From assembly GCF_000022905.1 (NCBI RefSeq), contig NC_012590.1, forward strand, positions 1,550,001-1,614,000: a stretch of 64,000 bases of DNA, written 5' to 3'. The position numbers were made by a program, and so were the translations under genes. The notes below the pieces were generated by a model, which saw nothing but the letters and a program-made list of their open reading frames with translations, had not been told where the DNA came from and did no database searches. Positions 29,245 to 38,005 of this stretch are shown in pieces (the stretch's first letter is position 1; the number at the start of each line of letters is the position of its first letter). The DNA comes from Corynebacterium aurimucosum ATCC 700975 (GTDB lineage: Bacteria; Actinomycetota; Actinomycetes; Mycobacteriales; Mycobacteriaceae).

Positions 29245-29940
29245 ATGTCTCAACGTCCTAATGACTTTTCAGAGTTTATCCGTTCCCGCCATTCACCGCG
29301 CGCGTTCCTTCCGTAGCCACTCCCCGCCGAGGTCATCGAGCAGGTGCTTATCGACGCCCAATCCGCCCCCTCCAATTCCAATACCCAACCGTGGAATGTG
29401 CACCTCGTCGGCGGTACGGCACTGCAGGAACTAAGCGCTGCGCTCATAGCCGAATTTGATAAGAACGGCATCAATCCAGATTTCACGATTGACTACGGTC
29501 AAGGCGTTCACCCGCAGCGCTCTCAGCAGCTAGCGGCCAAGATGTATGGGCTCCTTGGCATTGCGCGCGAGGACAAGGAAGCGCGCACGGAGTTTATCCG
29601 TGAAAACCTTCGCTTCTTCGGCGCCCCGCACACCGCACTGCTCTTCATTCCCCCGATGGGTGACCGCATCCGTGCCGCCTTCGACCAAGGCACCTATGCG
29701 GAGAATTTCTTGCTCTCCCTCGAGGCGCACGGCTATCACGGCGTCCCCCAGGGCATGATTTCACTGCTCGCCCCAACCGTCCGTGAGTTCCTGGGCGTGG
29801 ACGAGGAACACAAGCTCGTCACCGCCCTGACCTTCGGCGTAGCAGACCAGTCCAGCCCCGTGTTTAAGACTGCCCCGGGCCGCGCACCACTGTTAGAGAC
29901 GGTGACTGCTCATGGCTTGGAAGGCCTCAAGCTCGACTAG
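29245..29940 (+). pseudogene. Nitroreductase-family protein interrupted by an in-frame amber codon
   Basis: Reading from ATG 29245 gives MSQRPNDFSEFIRSRHSPRAFLP, then TAG (29314-29316), and then in the same frame PLPAEVIEQVLIDAQSAPSNSNTQPWNVHLVGG and the rest of an FMN-dependent nitroreductase (231 codons in all). RSRHSPRAFLP and SAPSNSNTQPWNVH are the family's FMN-contacting N-terminal motifs, so the stop falls inside the expected domain. A GTG at 29344 could restart a truncated product lacking the first motif. Either a nonsense mutation or a sequence error. Confidence 0.8.
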
Positions 29941-29945
29941 TCTCC

Positions 29946-30701
29946 TTAGTCCTCGCCCAGCTCGGCGAGGACCTCTTCGCTTAAGTCCATGTTGGTGTAA
30001 ACGTTCTGGACATCATCCGAATCCTCGAGAGCATCGATGAGGCGGAAGATCTTACGGGCATCATCTGCCTGCAGCGGCACCTCAACAGAAGCTCGGAAGT
30101 CGGTATCAGTGTCATCGACCTCGATATCGGCAGCAACGAGCGCCTCGCGTACGGCGGGCACATCGCCCGGTGCGCAGGTGATCTCGAACTTCTCGCCGTT
30201 ATCGTTGACCTCTTCGGCGCCGGCCTCGAGGACTGCAATAAGGATGTCATCTTCACTGAGCTCGCCCTTTTCCACCATGACCAAACCGGTGCGGGAGAAC
30301 ATATATGCCACGGAACCGGACTCGCCGAGGTTGCCGCCGTTCTTGGTCATCGCGGTGCGGACGTCGGTCGCCGCGCGGTTGCGGTTATCCGTCAGGCACT
30401 CGATGAGCATGGCCACACCGTTCGGGCCATAGCCCTCGTACATTACGGTTTCCCAGTCGGCACCGCCGGCCTCTTCGCCGGAGCCGCGCTTGCGGGCGCG
30501 CTCAATGTTGTCGTTGGGAACCGAGGCCTTCTTGGCCTTCTTGATCATGTCATCGAGGGTGGGGTTGGCTGCGGGGTCACCGCCGCCGGTGCGGGCTGCC
30601 ACCTCGATATTCTTGATCAGCTTGGCAAATTCCTTGCCACGCTTGGCATCGTTCGCCGCCTTCTTGTGCTTCGTAGTTGCCCATTTAGAGTGGCCTGCCA
30701 T
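29946..30701 (-). CDS. YebC/PmpR-family protein (translation or transcription regulator)
   Basis: 251 residues from ATG 30701 ([37 protein letters not shown]), the characteristic YebC N-terminus. [42 protein letters not shown] and the C-terminal alpha/beta repeats follow at standard length. YebC proteins were annotated as DNA-binding regulators and some relieve ribosome stalling. In actinobacteria the gene is commonly near ruvCAB, as here. Confidence 0.95.
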   Translation of the reverse strand: MAGHSKWATTKHKKAANDAKRGKEFAKLIKNIEVAARTGGGDPAANPTLDDMIKKAKKASVPNDNIERARKRGSGEEAGGADWETVMYEGYGPNGVAMLIECLTDNRNRAATDVRTAMTKNGGNLGESGSVAYMFSRTGLVMVEKGELSEDDILIAVLEAGAEEVNDNGEKFEITCAPGDVPAVREALVAADIEVDDTDTDFRASVEVPLQADDARKIFRLIDALEDSDDVQNVYTNMDLSEEVLAELGED

Positions 30702-30805
30702 GTCATCCCTTTCGATGTGGCTTAAAAGACTTGTGTGGAAACTGTTGTAATTATACGGCCTCAGCAAGCCTCCACCAGCACAGGGGGCCGTGCCCCGCCT
30801 GCATC

Positions 30806-31672
30806 CTAGACGTTTTGCCAATTGCCATTGGCGCTGGAGCCTTCACTTTCCGGATACAGGGTGCGTGTCAGCCCCTCCTGCATCGCCACGGCCAGGAGCT
30901 CGCCGCGTTGATTGAAAATCTTTCCCTGCGCGAGACCAGTCCCTGTCTGCGCTGAGGGACTCGACTGCGAATACAGCATCCATTCATCCACCCTGACCGG
31001 GCGCAAGAACCACAGCGAATGATCCAAGCTGGCTAGCTGAATCCTTTCGCCTTGGTGCGGGAGAAGCGCCGTGCGGATCAACGTCATGTCAGACATATAC
31101 AACAACGCTGCCTGGTGGAGGGATTGGTCAGAGGTAGCACCAAGCAGGTCACCGGTGTTGCGGAACCAGATATTTCTAAACCCTGCCCCGGTGGTTTCGG
31201 CGGCGACAGCATCGCGCTCCGCGTCCGGAATGAGCCGCACGTCCCAGTCTTCCCATTCCTTCAAAATGATGCGGGTGTAGTATGGCGAGTCCTTAATGCT
31301 CTCCGGTGGCGGTACCTGTGGCATTGCGGCTTGATGCTCAGGGCCGATATCCCCGGTCGCGTGGAAACCGGCACTGAGCATGAATATCAAGCGATCGTTC
31401 TGGAAGACGCGCACGTGGCGGTGCGCAAAGGAACGGCCATCCCTAATCCGCTCGACCTGGATAGTAGTGGGAGCGCTGGAATCGCCCGGGCCCACAAAGT
31501 AGCAGTGCATGGAGTGCGCTAGCTTTTCATCGACAGTAAGCTGCGCTGCCCGCAGCGCCTGCGCCATGGTTTGCCCGCCGAAGGTGCGCGTAATGCGCGA
31601 GGAAACCACAGGGCCGCGGAACTCGTCTTCACCGATCCGCTCGATATCGACCGCCTGGGCCACCGATGCCAT
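30806..31672 (-). CDS. tesB: Acyl-CoA thioesterase II (TesB family)
   Basis: 288 residues from ATG 31672, preceded by AAAGGGGAG. It hydrolyses acyl-CoA to free acid. It is a double hot-dog protein: [19 protein letters not shown] and [38 protein letters not shown] in the first half. [58 protein letters not shown] forms the second half, with the conserved Asp/Thr/Gln region. It is divergent from the DUF3817 gene. Confidence 0.93.
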   Translation of the reverse strand: MASVAQAVDIERIGEDEFRGPVVSSRITRTFGGQTMAQALRAAQLTVDEKLAHSMHCYFVGPGDSSAPTTIQVERIRDGRSFAHRHVRVFQNDRLIFMLSAGFHATGDIGPEHQAAMPQVPPPESIKDSPYYTRIILKEWEDWDVRLIPDAERDAVAAETTGAGFRNIWFRNTGDLLGATSDQSLHQAALLYMSDMTLIRTALLPHQGERIQLASLDHSLWFLRPVRVDEWMLYSQSSPSAQTGTGLAQGKIFNQRGELLAVAMQEGLTRTLYPESEGSSANGNWQNV

Positions 31673-31761
31673 GTTCTGCTCCCCTTTCCTTTCTGCTATG
31701 GCGCTCGCCACACTAACCCCGACCATCCTACTCACGTGCTGATCCGCTCTCGGGAGTTGCG

Positions 31762-31767
31762 TACTAT
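31762..31767 (+). promoter_or_regulatory. -10 element of a probable leaderless promoter (DUF3817 gene)
   Basis: TACTAT ends 7 nt before the ATG at 31775; no Shine-Dalgarno precedes the start. Confidence 0.6.
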
Positions 31768-31774
31768 ATTCCGC

Positions 31775-32263
31775 ATGACTTCAACCACCCCGCACAGCGT
31801 GCACCGTGTGGCCGCATACCTGGAAATGTTCACGTGGGGCCTGCTGATCTTCTCCATGATCCTCAAGTACTCCGGCACGACCGAAGCGCTCACCCCCATC
31901 GCGGGAGGTATTCACGGCTTCGGTTTCCTCTGTTTCCTGCTCATGACGGCGCTGGTATGGATCAATAACCGCTGGTCACTTGGCGTGGGAATTCTGGGGT
32001 TGGTCGTAACCGTAATTCCCTTCGCGGCCTTGCCCTTTGCAGTGTGGGTATCGCAGCGCGGACTCGTCGCCGGTCCGTGGCGGTTTAGCAATGACGATGA
32101 CGCGGAGCCACACGGTGTCTTCGACACGATCTTGGCGCAGGCCATTCGCCACCCGGTGCGCACCGCGCTCATTGCGCTGCTCGTCGTAGCCGTAGTCTTC
32201 AGCGTTCTGCTCATGTTGGGGCCACCCGTCGACGTCGAGTCCGCCATTGAAAATAATCGCTAA
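31775..32263 (+). CDS. DUF3817 integral membrane protein
   Basis: 162 residues. Four membrane helices are visible (MFTWGLLIFSMILKYS; GGIHGFGFLCFLLMTALVWI; LGVGILGLVVTVIPFAALPFAVWV; LIALLVVAVVFSVLLML). The N-terminus VHRVAAYLEMFTWGLL and the loop ALTPIAGGIHGF match the DUF3817 pattern. Function unknown. The end overlaps the GT87 gene start by 17 nt, so the two are likely co-transcribed. Confidence 0.85.
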   Translation: MTSTTPHSVHRVAAYLEMFTWGLLIFSMILKYSGTTEALTPIAGGIHGFGFLCFLLMTALVWINNRWSLGVGILGLVVTVIPFAALPFAVWVSQRGLVAGPWRFSNDDDAEPHGVFDTILAQAIRHPVRTALIALLVVAVVFSVLLMLGPPVDVESAIENNR

Positions 32264-33503
32264 GGCCCCAAGTATTTGGGCTGGCTGGGTGCTGGCACGC
32301 CTTTTCCTTATCTACCTACTCCTCAACGAGAAGGGTCCGCTCGGGGACGTTCGGTATTACCTCGAGGGTGTCTACGGCGCTAACCCCAGCGACATGACGG
32401 AATATCCCCAAGTCGGTACCTGGCCCAGCGTTCTGCTCGCGTGGCTTACCGGCTACGACTTTGAGCGCTATGCCATCGGCTTTACGGCAATGATGCTGCT
32501 TGCCGACGCCACCTTCCTCGCCCTCCTCCTGCGCCATCACCGCTCCACCCCAGGGGCGTATAGCGCCGGGTGGTTCTGGGTATTCTTCGGCACCGCAGCG
32601 GGACATGTATTTACCTGGCGGCTCGATCTCTACCCCGCCTTATTGGTTGCCGGTGCGGGCGCACTTCTGGCCACCCGCCCGCGGCTTGCCTCGGTTCTGT
32701 TGGCTTGGGCCACCGCTGCGAAGCTGTGGCCCGGTGTCCTCGCTGCCGGGCTTGTCGGGCGCGCAACCTCCCGCGCTACGTGGCAGCGGCTAGCCGCGTT
32801 CTTTGGATGTCTCGTTGCCCTGTGCATCGGCGTGGCAGCAATGACCAGCGTGGACAGAGTTCTTTCCCCGTTGACTTATCAAGGAGAGCGCGGCCTCCAG
32901 ATCGAATCTCTGGCCGCCACGTGGTTCGTGTACCAAGCTCATCGCCAGCCTGATGTGTGGACGATGGGATACGCGGCTTCGAAAAGCTATGAGATCTCCG
33001 GCCCTGGCGTCGACACGGCAGTTGCCTTGAGCAGTATCGCCATGGGAGCGGCCCTCGTGTGGATCATAGGGGTGGCACTCGTGCACTTTCTGCGCGGGAA
33101 TTGGAGTCCGCACTCGACCCTTGTCTTCTTCATCGCGGCGATCCTCCTTCTAATCGCGACGAATAAGGTCTTCTCTCCGCAGTACATCGTGTGGCTTGGG
33201 CCGATACTAGCAGTGGCGCTTCGCTCTCCTACTCCCACGGCGGCCAATACCCCACGGAAGGCGGCCGCTGACATTAGAGGGGTACGCGCCATCATGGCGG
33301 TACTCGCTGTGGGAACGGCGGCCTTGGGAACCGTCATCTATCCCTATGGCTATAACTACATCTGGTTCTATGTGGGCGAAAACCCTAACCCGGTGTACGC
33401 ACTCGTGTTGCGCAACCTCCTTATCGTGGCGATGACCGCTTTTGCCGTCTATTGGCATCTGCTTGAGTACCGCGTGGCAAGGGGCCTGACCCCCGGAAAG
33501 TAG
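32247..33503 (+). CDS. GT87-family polyprenyl-phosphate sugar-dependent glycosyltransferase; C-terminus replaced by IS insertion
   Basis: 418 residues with 9-10 membrane helices. It has the GT-C layout: an acidic first extracytoplasmic loop (KGPLGDVRYYLEGVYG) carries the likely catalytic Asp, and RLDLYPALLVAGAGALLATRP and FSPQYIVWLGPILAVAL are typical of GT87. It probably transfers mannose or arabinose from a decaprenyl/polyprenyl phosphate on the outer face. The TTG start overlaps the upstream gene. The last six codons and stop (GLTPGK, TAG at 33501-33503) lie in the left end of the IS element. Joining the flanks across the insertion gives ANQARV and a TGA at 34808-34810. Activity is probably retained because only the tail differs. 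Confidence 0.8.
   Translation: MKIIAKAPSIWAGWVLARLFLIYLLLNEKGPLGDVRYYLEGVYGANPSDMTEYPQVGTWPSVLLAWLTGYDFERYAIGFTAMMLLADATFLALLLRHHRSTPGAYSAGWFWVFFGTAAGHVFTWRLDLYPALLVAGAGALLATRPRLASVLLAWATAAKLWPGVLAAGLVGRATSRATWQRLAAFFGCLVALCIGVAAMTSVDRVLSPLTYQGERGLQIESLAATWFVYQAHRQPDVWTMGYAASKSYEISGPGVDTAVALSSIAMGAALVWIIGVALVHFLRGNWSPHSTLVFFIAAILLLIATNKVFSPQYIVWLGPILAVALRSPTPTAANTPRKAAADIRGVRAIMAVLAVGTAALGTVIYPYGYNYIWFYVGENPNPVYALVLRNLLIVAMTAFAVYWHLLEYRVARGLTPGK
33479..33481. repeat. Target-site duplication AAG, left copy (right copy at 34786-34788)
   Basis: AAG directly abuts the left inverted repeat and is repeated directly after the right one, matching the 3-bp duplications of IS3-family elements. Removing the element plus one copy restores an open GT87 reading frame. 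Confidence 0.85.
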
Positions 33504-33519
33504 ACACGTCGGGGGTTAG

Positions 33520-34401
33520 CTATGCTGCTTGGGTCAGTGTAGCTGATGTGAGTGCTTCGAAGTCATCGGGGGCTAGAAGATTGCACCAGGAGTGTCGTCT
33601 GCGCGTGTTGTAGCGCATGCACCATCGAAAGACTTCTTGGCGACAGCTGATTGGGCTGTCAAAGACTTTCCGATCACGCAGAACTTCACGCTTTAAAGTG
33701 GCGTTAAACGATTCTGCCAAGGCATTATCAGCACTCGTTCCCACCGCGCCCATGGATTGGCGAACACCAAGCTGGGTGCAGTGGTCCCTAAATGCTTGTG
33801 AGGTGTACACACTGCCATGATCAGAATGGAAAATTGCCCCTTTAAGGCTTCCACGGACTTTCCTTGCATGAGATAAAGCTTCGATAACCAGTGATACCCG
33901 CATGTGATCGGCGAGTGCATGGCCGACGAGTTTGCGCGAGTAGACGTCGATGACCGTGGCCAGGTACATGTTCTTGCCGCCCTTACACGGCAGGTAGGTG
34001 ATATCGCCTACGTAGACGTGGTTCGGCCTGTCAGCGGTGAATCTGCGGCCTACTAAGTCTGGCATGACTCGACGGCCAGGCTTGCGCCTGGTGGTGATAC
34101 ATCGACGCCGTTTGCTAAAGCCTTTTAGCCCCATGGATTTCATGATGCGTGCGACCTTCTTGTGATTGATCGGAGGAAAGCCCGTATCGTCGTTGAGGCT
34201 TGCAGCAATGCGTTTAGCACCATAAAGCCCGTGCTCATTATCGAAGATGGTCTTGATTCTCGCACCAATAAGGGCATCGGAACACGTCTTTAACCTGCGT
34301 TCTTGGCGGGTGTTGACCCATTTGTAGAACGAGGAGCGATTGAGCTTTAACACGTGGCACATCCGTGTGAGCCGAGTATTCGGTTCGGTGGTCATCGACA
34401 A
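33520..34401 (-). pseudogene. IS3 transposase OrfB (DDE integrase), 5' frameshift
   Basis: The catalytic domain is intact: YVGDITYLP, FHSDHGSVYTS and ADNALAESFNATLKRE give the D, D and E residues, ending with the RYNTRRRHSWCNL pattern. The start is odd. In the -1 frame relative to orfA the sequence reads RFQFVDDHRTEYS, the normal OrfB beginning, but LTRMCHVLKLNRSSFYKW is one frame off. Dropping one G at 34372-34373 joins them. As it stands the usual -1 programmed frameshift product cannot form, and a TTG or ATG (34395) start after the orfA stop would be needed. Confidence 0.8.
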
Positions 34402-34413
34402 ACTGGAAGCGGA

Positions 34414-34713
34414 TTACCAGCGTGTCTCTTCGGCAAAATATTTCGCGGCCTTGCGCAGGATGTCGCGTTCTTCGCGCAGCTTTGCGTTTTCTTTTTCTAG
34501 CTGGCGGATCCGCTCAGAATCAGTCGTCGCCTGGGCCTTGTCACGCATGGTCTTCGTGCGGGCACGTTTGCCGGTGCCGTACTGCTTGATCCAGGAATAA
34601 AGTGAGGAGCGATTGACTCCAAGCTCTGCTGAAGCCGCGTGAAGTGAGAGGTCCTCATTGTTTTCGTAGAGGGCCACAGCATCACGTTTGAACTGTTCGG
34701 AGTACCTAGGCAT
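34414..34713 (-). CDS. IS3 transposase OrfA (helix-turn-helix)
   Basis: 99 residues. The N-terminal HTH (MPRYSEQFKRDAVALYENNEDLSLHAASAELGVNRSSLYSWIKQYG) binds the element ends; a leucine-zipper-like helix follows (ERIRQLEKENAKLREERDILRKAAKYFAEE). It stops with TAA at 34414-34416. The -1 frame at this point reads into the OrfB-like FVDDH sequence. An A-rich GAAAAAGAAAAC in the zipper region may be the slippery site. Confidence 0.93.
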   Translation of the reverse strand: MPRYSEQFKRDAVALYENNEDLSLHAASAELGVNRSSLYSWIKQYGTGKRARTKTMRDKAQATTDSERIRQLEKENAKLREERDILRKAAKYFAEETRW

Positions 34714-34823
34714 GGTGGTAGATTACCTTTCTTCCCAACCCAACTGGGCTGGATATCAGGTGTCTACCAAACAGGGGTCAGGTCCAAGAGCAAATCAGGC
34801 GCGGGTGTGACAGGGCGGGTGAG

Positions 34824-35282
34824 TCACACGTCGATCTGGCTGAGCTCAAAGTACTCCGGCAATTTCGCGGTTCCCCCCAGACGCAGCAGCTTGACCGCGG
34901 GACGCAGGCGCAGCGCGCGAGTATCGCTGACTGCCTCGTTGTAGAAGCGATGCGCTAGGTGGATGCGACCTTCGGCGTCGGCAAGCACGGGCGGGCGTGA
35001 TTCAAAACGCTGCGCAATAGCCGCCGAGAGCTCCCGTTCCCGGGTAGCTCGTTCATCGAAATGCCCTTGCACAAGCTCCGTTGACTCAGCGCGCGCCGCG
35101 ATGACCTCAAGCTCAGGAGCCAAGGCACTTATCACTGCCGCGCGGCGATCCAGAGTGGCTTCAAGCTGCGCCAATGCTGCATCGGTGCGGATGTGGAGCG
35201 AGTTGAGCCGCTGCGCCGTGTACAGCGCCCACATACCGAGTACGAGGAGTACAGCGAGGGCGATAACTATCTCGATAGCCAT
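34824..35282 (-). CDS. LemA-like single-pass membrane protein at the end of the PIM operon
   Basis: 152 residues. One N-terminal membrane helix (IEIVIALAVLLVLGMWALYTA) is followed by a helical domain. HIRTDAALAQLEATLDRRAAVISALA and GRIHLAHRFYNEAVSDTRALRLRPAVKLLRL resemble the two helices of LemA proteins (V-RR--L and RRFYN-AV). The similarity is partial and function is unknown. The ATG follows the pimA stop with no gap, so it is co-translated with PIM genes and may assist there. It ends 14 nt from the pre-insertion stop of the convergent GT87 gene. Confidence 0.7.
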   Translation of the reverse strand: MAIEIVIALAVLLVLGMWALYTAQRLNSLHIRTDAALAQLEATLDRRAAVISALAPELEVIAARAESTELVQGHFDERATRERELSAAIAQRFESRPPVLADAEGRIHLAHRFYNEAVSDTRALRLRPAVKLLRLGGTAKLPEYFELSQIDV

Positions 35283-36383
35283 TTATGACACCCGAACCTT
35301 CGTGCCATCCGCCACGGTCTCGTATACCTGCATGACAGCTGCGGCCACATGATCCCAGTCGTATTCGCGAGCACGCTCCACCCCCGCCTTAATCAAGGCT
35401 TGCCGCTTGTCGGAATGGGTCACCAAATCCTCCAACACCCGCGCTAAGTCCGTAGCATCCCCGTTCTTGAATAAGGCACCCGCGGGTTCCTCCGAGTCTG
35501 CGTTGCACACTGCGGCGAAGGCCTCCAGATCTGAAGCCACCACTGCGCATCCAGCGGCCATTGCCTCAACAAGAACAATGCCGAAGCTTTCGCCGCCTGT
35601 ATTGGGAGCCACATAAATATCAGCGCGCCCCAAAATGGCCGCCTTCTCGGCATCGCTGACACGCCCCACGAAGTCAACTCCCGGAACACGTCGCGGGTGT
35701 CCCCCGCCCATAACCGTCACCCGGACCGGCTGCGGGAGCAGCGTGAGTGCCTCAAGAAGAATGTCCAGGCCTTTTCGCGGCTCATCGAGGCGGCCCAAGA
35801 ACACAATCTCAATTTCTGAATTATTCTCTTTATGCTCAGCGCGGGCACGCTCGCGCGCATAGACAGAGGTGTCGACCCCATTGGGGATGAGCACAGGGTC
35901 CCCTCCCAACTGCTCAACCTGCCAGCGGCGCGCCATCTCTGAAACCGCAATACCTCCCCGAACCTTTTCCAAGTACGGGCGGAGGAAAGGCTTGGCCAGG
36001 GTCAATACCAGAGAGCTCGAGGCCGAAGCATGGTACGTCGCCACGATGGGCCCGCGCACCACAGCCAGAGCAGCCATGGAATAACTTGGGGAGTTGGGTT
36101 CATGGATATGGAGGATGTCGAAATCCCCCTCGCGGATGAAGCGCTTGATATTTCGGTGCACGTGCGGGCCAATGGCAAGACGAGCCACGGAACCGTTATA
36201 TGTAATCGGCACCGCCCAGCCGCCCTTGCGAACAAAGCTGGGGACCTGCGTGCTTGTCGACGCCGGCCCCAGTACCTCCACATGGTGCCCTTGTTCAATA
36301 AACATGGTCGCTAAGTCAAGGATGTGGGCCTGAACCCCACCAGGCTCGTCGAAGGAATAGGGGCAGATAATACCTATGCGCAT
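35283..36383 (-). CDS. pimA: Phosphatidylinositol alpha-mannosyltransferase
   Basis: 366 residues, GT4 family, GT-B fold. It adds the first mannose from GDP-Man to the 2-position of phosphatidylinositol on the cytoplasmic face. The N-terminus SFDEPGGVQAHILDLATMFIEQGH, VLIPNGVDTSVY, VFLGRLDEPRKGLDILLEAL and PNTGGESFGIVLVEAMAAGCAVVASD (EX7E) are typical of PimA. Context with pgsA and the acyltransferase supports the assignment. It lies 18 nt after the acyltransferase gene. Confidence 0.93.
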   Translation of the reverse strand: MRIGIICPYSFDEPGGVQAHILDLATMFIEQGHHVEVLGPASTSTQVPSFVRKGGWAVPITYNGSVARLAIGPHVHRNIKRFIREGDFDILHIHEPNSPSYSMAALAVVRGPIVATYHASASSSLVLTLAKPFLRPYLEKVRGGIAVSEMARRWQVEQLGGDPVLIPNGVDTSVYARERARAEHKENNSEIEIVFLGRLDEPRKGLDILLEALTLLPQPVRVTVMGGGHPRRVPGVDFVGRVSDAEKAAILGRADIYVAPNTGGESFGIVLVEAMAAGCAVVASDLEAFAAVCNADSEEPAGALFKNGDATDLARVLEDLVTHSDKRQALIKAGVERAREYDWDHVAAAVMQVYETVADGTKVRVS

Positions 36384-36401
36384 GGTCTGTGTTCTGCCTT
36401 T

Positions 36402-37304
36402 CTACTTCTTCTGGCGGGAAGCGCGCCGGCGTTCTACGTCGGCGTTCCAGTGTGGCTGCAACATGTGCCAGTCTTCTGGATGTGCCCTGATGTTCTCCAC
36501 AAAGCCATCCGCGAGGCGCTGGCACGTCTCCTGCAGGTCAGTGACCTCCACTTCGGGGCTGACGGACAACCCCCAACCCTTACCGTCAAACCACGAGTGC
36601 ACGACGTGGAGTGCAGCTCCTGTCTCGATGGCCAGCTGGGCGGGACCGGCGGCAACATTAGCCTCTTCGCCCATGAAGTCTACCGTCACGCCGGTGCGCG
36701 TGAGGTCCCGCTCGGACAACAAACACACCACCCCACCGCGTTCCAGCGTGTCCTTCAAACGCGAGTAAGGAGAAGAACTGCCACCGGTCAGTGGCAGGAC
36801 AGTGAAGCCAAGACTCTCGCGGTAGTCCACGAAGGCGTCGAAAAGCACCTCTGGCTTCAAGCGCTCAGCCACCGTCGTGAAGCCGCCATAGTGCCCCACA
36901 CAAAAGACACCCGCCATGTCCCAGTTGCCTGAATGCGGAAGCGCGAAAATCACCCCGCGCCCGGAAGCCACGGAGGCATCTGCATGTTCCTTGCCGCGCA
37001 AGCCTGTCAATAGACGCCTCTGCAGATCAGGGTCCGAATGGATGGCAGGCAGACGGAAAGCCTCGAGCCAGTAGCGCATATAGGAGCGCATCGAATCCCG
37101 GACCAGTTCCCGCGTGACATTCTCCGCCCCCACGACCCGGCTCAGGTTCTGGCGCAGCTGTTCCATGCCTTGGCCGTTGTTACTTGCCAGATCTGCACCG
37201 CGTTCGAACAACCAGACAGCCAATGGCTGGGGAAGGAACCGCACAACCTTCCAGCACGCGATGTATGCGGCGGCGGTCAGCCGGTCACGGTCCAGTAGAG
37301 CCAC
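36402..37304 (-). CDS. Phosphatidylinositol mannoside acyltransferase (HtrB/LpxL family)
   Basis: 300 residues. It acylates the 6-position of the mannose of PIM using acyl-CoA. The family catalytic motif HX4D is in FALPHSGNWDMAGVF, followed by LTRTGVTVDFMGEEANVAAGPAQLAIETGA and the C-terminal FVENIRAHPEDWHMLQPHWNADVERRR. It corresponds to the Rv2611c (PatA) position in mycobacteria. It lies between pgsA and pimA on the same strand. Confidence 0.92.
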   Translation of the reverse strand: MALLDRDRLTAAAYIACWKVVRFLPQPLAVWLFERGADLASNNGQGMEQLRQNLSRVVGAENVTRELVRDSMRSYMRYWLEAFRLPAIHSDPDLQRRLLTGLRGKEHADASVASGRGVIFALPHSGNWDMAGVFCVGHYGGFTTVAERLKPEVLFDAFVDYRESLGFTVLPLTGGSSSPYSRLKDTLERGGVVCLLSERDLTRTGVTVDFMGEEANVAAGPAQLAIETGAALHVVHSWFDGKGWGLSVSPEVEVTDLQETCQRLADGFVENIRAHPEDWHMLQPHWNADVERRRASRQKK

Positions 37305-37369
37305 GGTTCGGGAGCCTTTCTGTGTGGGCCGGGGGCGCGATACCTTCCGGGGTGGAAGAGGGTGTCGGG

Positions 37370-38005
37370 CTAAAGGTGCTTCAGATCCTTCTTGAAACGC
37401 GCTTTAGTGTCCTGACGCGCTGCTTGGCGCATCCGCTGGTAGATGGTGAAGGCAGAGCCCACGGCCAGCAGCCACAGGGCAACCTCGAGTGCATAAGGCA
37501 CGCCCAAGCCTTCCAGGCCCACGCCGCCGAGGCCCAAGATAAGCCGCTCGGGGCGCTCGACGAGTCCGCCGACCATTTTAAAACCGGAGGCTTCGCCGCG
37601 CGCCTTGACATAGGAGATGACCTGGGAACTCACGAGCACCACCATGCAGGCGGCGAAGTTAATCGGGTGGGCGTTATCGACGTACACCATCCAATAGGCG
37701 ATTGCTGCGAACAAAGCGCCGTCGGTAATGCGATCGCAGGAGGCGTCGAGAGTCGCGCCGAAGTTGGATCCGCCGGTGGTCAGGCGCGCCATGGTGCCGT
37801 CGAGCATGTCGAAAGCGGCGAAGAGTCCCGACAGCAGAGCAGCCGCAAAGAGGTGATCAAGCGGGATCAGGATAACCGAAATAGCAATCGTGACGATCGT
37901 GCCCACGACGGTAACGACATTGGGTGTCAGCCCCATCTTCAGGAAGAGTTTGGCCACTGGGACCACAACCACGGCGGCGGGTTTGCGCCCATGAACACTA
38001 AGCAT
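37370..38005 (-). CDS. pgsA: Phosphatidylinositol phosphate synthase (CDP-alcohol phosphatidyltransferase)
   Basis: 211 residues from ATG 38005, preceded by AGGAG inside the end of the HIT gene (8-nt overlap). It makes PI-phosphate from CDP-diacylglycerol and inositol phosphate. The signature DX2DGX2AR...GX3DX3D appears as FDMLDGTMARLTTGGSNFGATLDASCDRITD split over the membrane helices. Six helices. In M. tuberculosis the same slot is Rv2612c. Confidence 0.93.
   Translation of the reverse strand: MLSVHGRKPAAVVVVPVAKLFLKMGLTPNVVTVVGTIVTIAISVILIPLDHLFAAALLSGLFAAFDMLDGTMARLTTGGSNFGATLDASCDRITDGALFAAIAYWMVYVDNAHPINFAACMVVLVSSQVISYVKARGEASGFKMVGGLVERPERLILGLGGVGLEGLGVPYALEVALWLLAVGSAFTIYQRMRQAARQDTKARFKKDLKHL

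Larger units (their letters stand above)
33482..34785 (-). mobile_element. IS3-family insertion sequence, 1304 bp, with 3-bp target duplication
   Basis: Terminal inverted repeats: left GGGCCTGACCCCC...GTAGACAC, right (complement) GGACCTGACCCCT...GTAGACAC, 20 of 26 positions identical. A target duplication AAG flanks it (33479-33481 and 34786-34788). Two overlapping-type reading frames, orfA and orfB, run on the minus strand as usual for IS3. The copy looks defective because orfB carries a frameshift near its start. It inserted in the last codons of the GT87 gene. Confidence 0.92.
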
